Assembly (NCBI RefSeq): GCF_905163445.1
Contig: NC_053190.1
Location: 9,240,501-9,304,500, forward strand
From: Pararge aegeria
Lineage: Eukaryota; Arthropoda; Insecta; Lepidoptera; Nymphalidae
Direction of reading: 5' to 3'
Length of the DNA stretch: 64,000 bases
Part shown: positions 8,686 to 20,200 of the stretch, in pieces
How positions within the stretch are numbered: the stretch's first letter is position 1
How the letters are laid out: each line of letters opens with the position of its first letter
Translations under genes and position numbers: made by a program
The notes under the pieces: model-generated
Told to the model about the DNA's origin: nothing
Database searches by the model: none
The model's input: the letters and a program-made list of their open reading frames with translations, nothing else

Positions 8686-9330
8686 ATTAGCCAAAGCTAC
8701 TTATCTTCGTTATCAAATTAACTATGTAAACATTTCCAATAACTATAATTTTAGACCCGGTGCTTACATAAAACTGGCTGTATCAGTTTAAGATTAATTA
8801 CCTTTTATTATTTTAATTATAATATTTTATAGAAAATATACAATGTTGTGGGTATTTTGAATTTTATATAAATAATTTTATGTTGATCATAGATAAGGTG
8901 TCTGAACTGTGGCCTTATATGTTTAGCCCGGGGTAACTGGCACAAAAACAAATTTCAGTAATTTATTATACCGCTCAACCTAACCTTTGGCTAGTTATAT
9001 CCTAGAAGACCCCAAGTTATTGAGAATTAGGGTATGATGATATAAACTGATTGGAAAATAGGTCCTTGTCTGTTAAACACCCTCCAGGCTAGAGTACTGC
9101 CACCTTAGTATCCAGTCGAGATAGCACCACCTGCCAAATTCAGTTAGTTTTGTTAAAGACTAAAACAAAATTGTCAGCATTGATTGTATACATAAATCCT
9201 TACTACCTATGTTACTAATATTATAAATGCAAAAAGGTGTTTGTCTCTCCTTCCTTCACACCCTAAGTAAGTAAACAATTTTCTTAAAATATTATTCAGC
9301 ATCATTGCTAAGACTAGTCATGATCTACAT
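8686..9330. other. Intergenic, AT-rich
   Basis: No gene seen. About 9205-9290 (ttactaatattataaatgca...ctccttccttcacacc) is the start of the same dispersed repeat whose end recurs at 3200-3262 and 43040-43280. Confidence 0.5.
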
Positions 9331-9960
9331 CAGAGTTCCCCAAACTTTTTCGTGTTGTAGACCCCTTGCCATGTTTTTCTGTGTTGGGTAGACCCCCTAC
9401 TTACCTGATTTTGATTTCCTGTAAATTTCTAACTGTAGTTAAGTTTAGTGTTAAAAACTTAAAGTAAAAACACATGTTAATTTATACATTTATTAATGGA
9501 ATTTAAATTAAAACACCTGAAAATAAAATTTTGTATCTGTTATGTTAAATATACGTAACATTAAGAAACATAAACTATAAATAAAATAAAATAAGCAATA
9601 AGTCAATATTTTTAGTGAGAAGGATGAACCTGATGCTTTAATAATAAATTATCAACATTTGGAGTCAATTTTGTAAGGGTTGATGTTAAATCTCCTCAGC
9701 TAATGATGTCCAGTCTGTTTCTTTTTTTCGTTAGAAGATTGGTAACAGTGCTGAACCCCCTCTGAGCTCTGAGACTGCGACTCTCAGGTTTTTACAAGTT
9801 CAAAAAGTATTGCGACCAAAATGCGAATACCAACATCCTACAACTTACACAATTTTATGTTACACAACTTGCAGGTTGTCATAGACCCCTCTGGGATCGA
9901 TATCGATCGATAGTGGTCTATATCGATCGAGGGGTCGATATAGACAACTGGGAATCACTG
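9331..9960. mobile_element. Non-autonomous hAT element, complete, 8-bp target duplication
   Basis: A 630-bp element. The left end is CAGAGTTCCCCAAACTTTTT and the right end is the complement of CAGTGATTCCCAGTTGTC, both of the CAGNG(T)TTCCC hAT type. Flanks atctacat (9323-9330) and atctccat (9961-9968) match in 7 of 8 bases, as expected for an aged hAT target duplication. The interior has no transposase frame and carries gtagaccccttgccatg-type subterminal repeats. A GATC-rich patch (about 9896-9945) has several overlapping TATCGATCGA units. Confidence 0.82.
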
Positions 9961-9984
9961 ATCTCCATCATATATTGTCATTAT

Positions 9985-10045
9985 TATACCCTGCAACTGC
10001 AAGTGGGCTGGTAATGGGTGGATCATAATGATGATGATGATGATA
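9985..10045 (+). repeat. SINE family B tail with ATG microsatellite
   Basis: aagtgggctggtaatgggtg is the 3' end of family B and runs into (ATG)n at about 10027-10042. The open frame that follows (to 10248) looks incidental. Confidence 0.5.
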
Positions 10046-10248
10046 CCCTTGGCATCACCTTGTTAGACAACTGTACAAGAATACCTTTAAACATAATCAA
10101 GGCTATGCTAGTCTCTATGGAAATAAAAGGTCACCTCTGCACAGCTAGCAGGGGCAGGAGACAATTTTCTCCCTGGGCAAAGGATAAAAATTTACCATCT
10201 CTCACAGCTTTATCAACTCTCAAAGCACTGATGCACAAGTGGAAGTAA

Positions 10249-10870
10249 TATCGAAATATCTATATAATATATGTGTATTAATAAATAGGGTTTAAACTTC
10301 TTCTATTGATCATCGGTTATAATGACTTCAACTTTCGTTTTATTAACGATTTTAGCAATTAATTAGTTTAATTGAGCTTAGTCTATTCTAGTTAAATAAC
10401 CATAAATAATTAATAAATAAATTACGCCAACCTTACAGCTAGAAGTTAAACAACTGTGATTGGACGTATAGAAAAGTTTCAAAAAAGGAGGTTGGTTAGG
10501 TATCAGTCAAATACAAATTTGTCATTGAATACCTAATAAAAAAATATTAAATTAGACTCTGTCAGTCTTTCAGTCCTTCCGTCCGTCCGTCTGTCTATCA
10601 ATACATGAGTATTAAATCAATACAACAACTGAGGAGAACAATATGCAACAAATCAAGAAAAAGTCACACTTTCGCATTTATAAATCTACCTACTATGTAA
10701 GCACCTCATGAATCCAAAATAAACAATAATATCGCAAGCGCAACGTCCAAATGAATGAATCCAAGCGATTTGAATTGCGAGCCTACACCTCGATAAAGAA
10801 CAGCGATAAAACTATGACGCGATTTACCGCTAATAAAATCGATTCGTACCTAACTATGTAATTATGTCGC
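10249..10870. other. Intergenic DNA upstream of the galectin gene
   Basis: AT-rich with no gene seen. A short CCGTCCGTC microsatellite sits at about 10575-10595. A GATA-like pair (cgataaagaacagcgataaaa) near 10792-10812 lies 70-90 bases before the probable TATA box. Confidence 0.4.
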
Positions 10871-10875
10871 GAATC

Positions 10876-11219
10876 AATATATATAAAACCTTATTCATAT
10901 CCACCCTAGGTGATCTCTGTAAAAAACAGTGTTTTTTTTCTTATATCTCGAAATCAATGACGGAAATACGAAGTTTGACAGGCCTTTTTATGCAAAGAAT
11001 CCTCACCACGGCCTTGCGTGTTTAGCAGCCAACTGATGAATCAACCTACAATACAAACCGAGTGCGCCTTGCCATCGGACGTAGCATTAGCTGGGACGCT
11101 TATAGTACACGTAGAATTAGTGAGCGTGCGGGATATTTTTGTGAATGCTATGCTGACATGTGTTGTGTAAATGTTCTGATGAGTGTGGTTTAGTGAGTTA
11201 TCAATTATATACAGGGATT
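10876..11219 (+). promoter_or_regulatory. Candidate core promoter and 5' UTR of the galectin gene
   Basis: AATATATATAAAACC at about 10876-10890 is a good TATA box. About 30 bases downstream, ctaggtgatctctgtaaaaa would contain the start site, giving a 5' UTR of roughly 300 bases before the ATG at 11220. The paired GATA motifs upstream would fit fat-body, blood-cell or gut expression. All of this is inference from motif spacing. Confidence 0.4.
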
Positions 11220-14200
11220 ATGGTTTGCGGAACCAAATGCGGCTGTAGTGCTTTTTGCCGTCGTCTTTTTTGCCGCGCCCGACCGTCGAGTAATGCTAAT
11301 GAAGAGGCAATACCAGTAACATCGGTAATATGAAAACACGTATGTTTATTGTTAACACATTTATTAACATCTTCTTTGCATTTTTTTCTTGTTGAAAACC
11401 TTTCCCTTTGTACAAATTAAACGTTAGTACACAATATATGGATAGAACAGACTCTAGACAACACATTGTTGTATATAAACTTCTTGGATGGAAAAAATAT
11501 TATATATGTTGGTTCAATTTGTTGTATAAATATTCGCACTAAGTTATTATTTAAGTATTTATCACCTACACATACGTTACATTGATTTATTTTATTGTTG
11601 TATAAAATCCAAAGAGTGTTTTTTTTAAATACTGTTACGCTCTTTATTTGAAATCCGAAGGTTATAACTACAGCTGATGTCATTGCAGTCAAATGCGGTT
11701 CTTAACAAAAATAGGACTAACACGATAAAAAGTGGGTCTTCGCTATCTACGTAGATAGTGGTAAAAAAAAAACATTTCTTCAATGTAGATAAGTAGGTAT
11801 TTGCTCGTTAAATGGCACAAATATTTCTTTTTTGATCTAAAGGCTTCTGGGAAAGAGGTAAAAGTAGGTACTTGTTATGGGGCACGGTATGCATAATGAG
11901 AAAACTGTGTTCAATGTTTTTTTTTTCTGAGATCAATAGATGCATAATAAATAAATAAATGTAAAAAGACGTCATAAAAATGTACGCAGTGACAACCATA
12001 ACATCAGCTATGTATATATTTAGGTCTAAACTTTCATACCCACACACTTAAAAGTGTAAATGAGATTTGAAGACATTATAATTAGTGAAGGTTTTCATTT
12101 TAACATCCGCGCTAAGCGATTTTTGGACATGATGCTAACGTATTGTGCCAGCATCTGTTTATGTCTGTGCATATACCTATATATAAACTACATTATATAT
12201 ACTCAACTATATCAAAATATGCATGTTTGTCTTTTGGATGGCTGGATACAATCTCGTGATTTCGCGCCACCGAATAAAAAATGCAGCAGCAAAGCTTCAT
12301 AATATCATAGCAGTAATGAGTAAAGTGAAGTAATGCTGACAATTAGAAAAGTTTATTTCGCATGACTATGCATTGATTTAATAGTGTTTTTGATAGATAT
12401 TTTTTGAATTTATAAGTGCTGAATCACTGTAGTACAAAAGTAATTAGGTACCTAATGTTAAGTACAAGGTATTTATTTCCGTAATACAGTTCCGTAATAC
12501 ATTGTTTTTAGTTTTCGCTTCTGTAGGCAGTCCTTATGACCTGAAATATACGTTATTTGTAATAGTTATCATTTCTCTGCTCTAACATGAGTATTAGTGA
12601 GAAGTTCATAGGTGGCGCCATAGAAAACGCATTTTCCAACAAACCTAGTATAACATTGGTCATATTGGTCCTATGGAGTAGGTAATTTCGGGTGGCATTT
12701 ATTTACAAATGTATTGTAAACCTTAGTAAATAGAGTAAGTACCTCTTATTTAACCCATGTGATTTTTGAACGATAATACATACTTATATTATATTTTTCA
12801 TAATCCAATCACACATTATTTTTCCCTGTCTGTTAGTGCCGGCCAATTAAGTCTAGTAGAGTCATTACAAACAGACTGACTTGACGTTTCAAAAGTGCTT
12901 ATAAATTAGGCCTACTTGAAATACATGAATTTTGAATTTTAAGCAGGTCAAATTGAATTTTATAATAGTTTACATTTAAATGGGTAAGTACTAACGGTTA
13001 AAAGTTTTTGTAATGACATGGCAGACTCATATGAACCGAATTTAAAATTTTTCATATCTTAATCATTTTTTTCATTTTTCTAGTGTCCATGGCCATGGTA
13101 GGTGATAACTAGTAGTTACCACCCTGCTAACAAACACGTGCCGCTTAGCTATAGAAACCGATGGGGTATGGTTTTATTATAACCGCCATGCTACCCCAAC
13201 AAGTTGGCCAACTACCATCTTATACTGCATCATCACGTACAACCAAGTGAGATTGCAGTCAAGGGCTAATATGTAGTGAAATAAAAAAAAACGTCTGATC
13301 GTTGGTAGATAATAATAGCAAAAGCGCACGGTAATAAAGTTGCGGGTAGGGGAATAAAACTGGGTCACTCGAGAGCTAATGAGACGTGAACACTGGGTAT
13401 TATTACGTTTTAGTCTGTGACGTTAGGATGTAAAATATGTAAATAATATACGGGATATTAGTTAAAACTAGGAGTTCTTATACTCGACAGTCGTCTTAGG
13501 AAAATTACAAATTATACCATGAAGGTAAGCTATAGTTTTATATATAATATATATAGTGAAAAATTTAAAGAAATGGGTATACATACAGTAACTTTACAAT
13601 ATATTTATAGCAATTTAATCTTTGTAAAACAAAACATTAATCTATATAAAAAAAGTGGATATAAACAATCGACTTGCTAGAAACGGTCATAAATTATATC
13701 GTCATATCGTCTTAGGAAAGTACAGAAAAACTTTATGGGGCTAAGTAAATGCTTTTATGACATGCTACCGAAAGTAATATTAGATTTACCATTACATAAG
13801 TTTAAAGAATGTATAAAAACACATTCAATACATCGAGTTTACTTATACTATTGATGAATTTCTTAATGACAAGGTTGCCTAGAAAGAAGCCGCTCCGCTT
13901 TCATCTCACACAAGATAAAACAAAGATTGTTAAATTGTAAAACGATGTTGGAAAATAGCTACTGCTGAGTTTCTTCTAGGCTTCTTCGCCGTAGAATCTG
14001 CCTTCCGAACCGGTGGTAGAGTCACTACAAACAGACATACTTGACGTTTCAAAAGTGCTTATATTAGGCCTACATGAAATAAATTTGTGATATCTCTAGC
14101 AGGAATATCGTGAAATCCCCGATTTGGTAATTAAGTAACCTGTCACATATTTACATGTGACGAATTTGAACATGTATAGGTAAGAGCTGTGATTATTGAA

Positions 14201-17200
14201 TTACCACTTTTCCTAATTCAAAAATGTTTTTTTCATGTAGACCTTATCTCAGATACTTATGAAGCGTTCATACATTTAACATGTTAACACTAATGTTAGT
14301 GATGGTAATAACTGCATTCGGTAACTTAAAACTAAAGCTAGGAGGGTTCCAAACGCGCCCTGGGCCAAGAAGAGCCCACAACAAACTTAGCCAGGTATTT
14401 TTTTTGATATCACCATCTCAATAATCATTATCATCATCTTTAATTTTTAGATTTAATTTTGTTTTATTTTGGTTATATTTATGCATACATTTTTTATGTT
14501 TAACACACAGAGTTGAGAACATACAGAAACCGTGTACACGACCAATATTGAAGCATCTAAAAAACTTTTGTAGAAATTCTCGAACACTAGTTATTCACTT
14601 CATTCCATTTAGCAGTTTACTGAAATTATTTTACCTCTAATGTTGTAAACGTTTTTAATATATATAATAGGCAGATAAACACCCAGCCACTGAAATACAT
14701 TCATCACACAAAATTTTTCCAGTTGTGGGAATCGAACCCACAGCCTAGGACTCTGAAAGCAGGGTCGCTTCCCACTGCGCCAGTCAGCCTTCAAAGACAT
14801 TAAGCTGTTATGGTGATATAAAAAAATGACACAAACGCATAGGTGCATAATCACTGAACACATTAGGTATATATACTTTTTTATGAGCCGTTATTTAAAA
14901 ATAAAATAGGTTCCTATTGCCCGGTATCTGTTATCTAGGTAAGCCCCACGCACTTTTATTGTATTGATCTCTGTGTAACACGCAACCCTAGTTTTATGGT
15001 GTCGAATGCCGACGTTGCTAGGGTATTACATTATAGGTCGAATATAGGTATAGTAATTAGGCAGCTATACGCCAAAATGCATGAGGAAACATTTTCAACT
15101 TCAAAAGTATATTAATTCTCAAGCTTACAAAGTTAAGTAAGTTGTTTACAATGTCTTTCAATACAGTACCTACCTATTAGTTTATAGGAAAACCCTTTAT
15201 CTTTTTTATTAGCTTCGCATTGGTCTCAATGTATTTAGCATTTAAAAGAGGTAGGTACTTAATAGTTGTTAGGACTTCACTCTCGTAGTCGGGAGGACCG
15301 ATTTCGATCCCCGTCACGCACCTGTAACTTTTATAAGTTACGTGCGTTTGAAGCAATTAAAAATCACTTGGTTTAACGGTGAAGTTGTGGTCTACAGCCT
15401 AAACTCTTCTCATTCCCGATAGTTGGCAGGTAAAGGGTTGACAATGACGATCATGATTTAACATTTAGATGCTCAAAAAACAATCCGTTATTCTCGCTAT
15501 GGTATACCTAGCTCTAGAAGGGTTTCGAAATAATTATGCTGTATCTAATTTGGTAAGAAAGCTCTCTCGCTCTCTCACCACGGTCGTAGTGGTTTTTTTT
15601 CTAATCACTAAAACAACATTCAAGCTGACCACTTTTGCAAATTACCTAATATAGTTTATTAGCTTACCACTGTAGTAGTAGGATATTCTTAAATACCACT
15701 GGTATATAATACGAATGCGGAAGTGTTTGTTTGTTACCTATGTTTAACTTAATAGATGCACCGATCTTGATGTCGACCAGTCGACTTACAAGAAATGGTC
15801 ATAAATTAGTGTCATCTGCATATCGTCTGCGTATTGTACAGGGATCATTTGTGGGATTGAGTATACGCTTTTATAATATGATTCCTAAGGTGATTTTGGA
15901 CCTGCCTTGTTTTAACAAATTCTTTAAACTTGTGCATAGTTTAAAGAATTTGTTAAAACACATTTATTACAGCGAGGTTACTATACAATTGATGAATTTT
16001 TTAATGACAAGGTTGCTTGGAAGCATCCGGCTCCGCTTTCAGCTCTCACAAGATAGAAAAACGAATGTTAAAATGCAAAATGTAAATTGTTGATGTTGGA
16101 AAAGAGCAACTGCTGAGTTTCTTGCCGGCTTCTTCTCGGTAGAATCTGCCTTCCGAACCGGTGGTAGAATCACTACAAACAGACAGACTTGACGTTTCAA
16201 AAGTGCTTTATATTAGGCCTACATGAAATAAATGAATTTTGAATTTGAATTTGAATTTGATGAAATTTCGCACATATACCTATAGGTATTCCTGGGGATA
16301 AGCGTAGGATATTCTTTATCCCAGGAAGCACTTGTTGCCTATACGCGTTTTAGCTGCTAACCGATCTTGGCGAAATTATGATAGAGAGCTTGCATCCTAG
16401 TGGAGGGTGCAAGTTGCTTTATTTATACCGGGAACGCCACGCCCAGTGGCGTGCACTTCATACATGCACAAAAGCACTTCATACATGCACAAAACCCTAA
16501 AATTGAAATATAGCCCGTATAAGAGGAGGATTTTTACCATTTTATGCAATTTTCCTCCTGTATGCATACCCTGGTAAGAAACCCAGTGCACGCCACTGGC
16601 CACGCCTACATTGCACCAGCTTTTAGGCCCTTTGTTGCCTGGCAAAAATTGAACCTACCCCTCTATCTAACTTCTTCTATGTGGATATTACCTTTCTCTG
16701 TTCTGTACAAAAAAAGTCCGGGAGAGATCGCTTTAGCGATAAGACCGCCTTTGCACGAATAATGTCTATGTTAATTTATTTTGTTTATTTTTCTGTATTA
16801 TTAAATGTGTTTTCAATAAAGTTTTACAAACAAACAAAAAGCTTTCACTTTACAAAAATCTAATCTTTCGTATCCAGTAGGTATTATAGATGATGTAATA
16901 ATTAAATGTAGTGGTTAGAATTCTTATATATCACCACGAAAATTATAATTGACAATTCGACACATCCAAGTGCGCCTGCCTATTTAACCCTGGCACTAAT
17001 TAAAGCTAACCGATGACTTGGCTGATGACCTCATACTTACGAATCAATGTTTGCCGGCTTTGGTTCTGCATTGCGTGCACTGCATTAATTCTACTTGACT
17101 CAAGTATTTTATCAATAAGTAGGTAGCTAACTGTCATTCCTACGAATTCACGTCAAACTGCGCCAATAGGCAGTCATAAATATATTTTTGACGGCCGATT

Positions 17201-20200
17201 GGCGCAGTTTGCAGCTACCCTGCTTTCTGAGTCAAACGCTGTGGGTTCGATTCCCACAACTGGTCAAATGTTAGTGTGATTAGCATGAATGTTTTTCAGT
17301 GGCTGGGTGTTTATATGTATTTTCTAAGTGTTTAATTTTATTATTCATAAAAATATTCATCAGTCATCTTAGTACCCATAACAAAAGTTACGCTTACTTT
17401 GGGCCTAGATGGCGATGTATGTATTGTCGTAGTATATTTATATAGTTATATAACGAAAACATTCATATATCTATACTAATATTAAAAAGCTGTAGAGTTT
17501 GTTGTTGCAAGAACGGGAAAAAATAATCTTTTTGGGAGCCTCCGATACGGTGAACTGTACCTACACGGTTAAACAAAATTTGCATGACGGAATTATTCCC
17601 CATACGGAATTCTAAAAAAAGCCAGCGATAGCATCTTTTAACGTTTATTCATACGCCGACGAAGTCGCGGGATAATTTACAAGTAATTCAAAGCGTTTTT
17701 AGGTTTTTCAACTTATTGTCTATTCATATGTATATTATCGTTTTTTTTTTGTTAACCTGGCTTTATATTTGTATGTGCAATCTTCTTCCTTCAGTACTTG
17801 TATTCTTTATTTTTCTCTATTTTTATAAAAAAAACAAGTACATTACGATTCAAATTTAAATGCGTCTGCGTGAAGTTAGTAGACGTGCGCTGTTAACCTC
17901 CCCGCTACACCGGACTCCCAAAATGTGTGTGGTGCGCAACGTCGCGTCCTGCGCAAAATTTAGGGACGCATTTACGTTTGACTCGTACTGTACATACAAT
18001 CTCGTACTATTTACAATATTTTTATTACTTTTTGTAAACAAGTGCATTTAAAATAATAAAAATTAAAAGAAAGAAAAATACCATAAATTTTGTAGATCTA
18101 TTTGGAACCAATAGTTTCGTCTCGAGCTATTGTAATAATACTCGAAGTTACTTAATTCTTAACTGTTTCTTGTTTCAGACCCAGTTAGCAGAAGCACGTG
18201 ATATTAAATTCACTCAAAACCTGAGGGAACCTTTGTCCATAGGATCTCATATTGTATGCACAGGAACGCCTAGTGACGATTTACCATGGTAGGTGTGCAT
18301 AATGCCTAATGTTAAATACCAAGATTTCCTCTGAAGTTAACGCGAAGTTATTTTGAAAGCGTTCCTTTATTTAAGATTGTAGATTTGTTCACTAAACCCT
18401 ACTTAAACGACGAATCATCTAATAAACAATAGCTACTTTGGAAGTTGCGTCATAAAAGTTAAAATCTATATATAAATATTTACCTTGTTTAGTCAAACGC
18501 ACAAAGTCAGTACATATTATTGACAATATTTTTTACCTATACCGTAACTATCCATTACGCCCCGCACTCAGGCAATATTATTGGCATTATGCAGAATATT
18601 GTCAATAATACTAACGTATGTGCGCGGAGCCAAAGATAGTGTCAAAACGATACAGATATAATTCGTAGGGCACATAACTTTATCTGGTCTGTTTGTTTTG
18701 TTTCTTAAGAGATATCTCAGCGCTTGACTCAACCAAAACCATCTAAAAACTCGCGTTTATCATTCTAGCCAAAGATTTATACAAAGAAAGAAAATAGTTT
18801 AAAACATGTAACATGTTATGCAGATATTATGAATTATAAGCTGAAAATATTCATTCAAACGACTTGTATGCCGTATGTAGGTCTTTTAATATTCGTGTGA
18901 TATATTGTATGTATTATATAAAATGATAGGAGGACCGAAAGTAGCAGGGATTTAAATATATCTATATAATAAAACTGCGAGCAACTCTGAAAATTAAGTT
19001 AGGTCCATAAGAAATGATTTTCAGTTGGACCCTCAGCTCTGTGTTCCAGTATTCCTATGGTTCTGCCACACGGACCTGAGGAGGTAAACCGTTGGCCACA
19101 ATGACTTACCTTACGTTTTTTTTATATTTGTATGTTGCTGTAAGAAATATAGTGGTCAATAAAGCATATTTTTATTATTCTTATCGTCATCAGTACCTAC
19201 TTACGTATATTTATAAATAATTACATGGAAATTTAACGACAGTGAATTGAACGCTCATATTAACTAAGAAATTATGTCGAGTGTTACTTTAGATAATTAA
19301 AAAAAAAATATTCCGATACGATCATTTTTTCGACCAATTTTGATGCCACATACACCCGTCCATACACGGACGTCCAGAAAAGATTATGTTTAATGTTATT
19401 TAAAGTTATTTACTATGTTAAACAAAAAAATTGTTATTGAAATGTATTTTATGTGCCTGACAAATTATTTGACTTGATATTAGTGTACTCAAATTAACCT
19501 GTAAGTGCAATATAAATAACAAAAAATCAATTTCAGTTTCGAGAAAACTGCTTTTTTTGAAATGTCGAGAGTAGAGCACAACCTCAACGCTTCGCTTATG
19601 AGGCATAATTCAAATTAGCTAAATGCAGATAGGTAAATGATAAATTCAACGCCCCAAGCTTTGATACTTTTGTCCTTCCTTCCCAAGCATTTCATGTCAA
19701 ATGTTATCAAAGAGTTACTGCATTCTTAATTAAAAATGCCTCCAGTCTTCGATATTGATTATTTTTCCAGGTTTGCAGTGAACATAGGCAGTGGGAATTC
19801 GGAGACAAGTCGCGGAGATATCGCCATCCACTTCAACGTGCGCCTTCCGCAATGCTACGTCGTACGGAATACCCGGCGCCATGATAAATGGGGATCTGAG
19901 GAAACAACTGCATACAGGTACGGTTATGCACATCAGCGGGCATTCCGTATTCCCAAAATAAGGTTTTAAGCCGTACTCCACCTTACGCTGGCAAAGTGCG
20001 GATTGGTAGACAGACTCACACGCCTTCGTGATCGTTATGGGGAACTCTCAGACATGGCTTTTTTCGTTCACTGTTATAACAGTACAAGTGGTATTTTAAT
20101 TGCTTAAATCGCAAATAACTTGAAAAGTTTGAGGTGAGGTTTCGGATTCAAACTCGGCTCCCCGATAGTGAGGCAGATGTACTAATCTCTAGGCTATCAC

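Larger units (their letters stand above)
11325..18178 (+). other. Galectin intron 1, transposon-rich
   Basis: 6.85 kb from GTAATA to TTTCAG. The first 1.5 kb is AT-rich with nothing identified except a 16-bp palindrome at 11743-11758. The rest carries LINE 3' ends, SINEs and MITEs listed separately. Another coding or non-coding first exon could hide here, but none is evident. Confidence 0.6.

Noticed and set aside
14700..14795. Possible tRNA gene
   Set aside because: Boxes A and B are present, but the sequence continues into the SINE body and no intact acceptor stem pairs; the same applies to 17196, 52690-53040 and 57775.
17856..18051. Mirror-image 63-codon frames on both strands
   Set aside because: The symmetry comes from inverted repeats; neither has a convincing start or homology.
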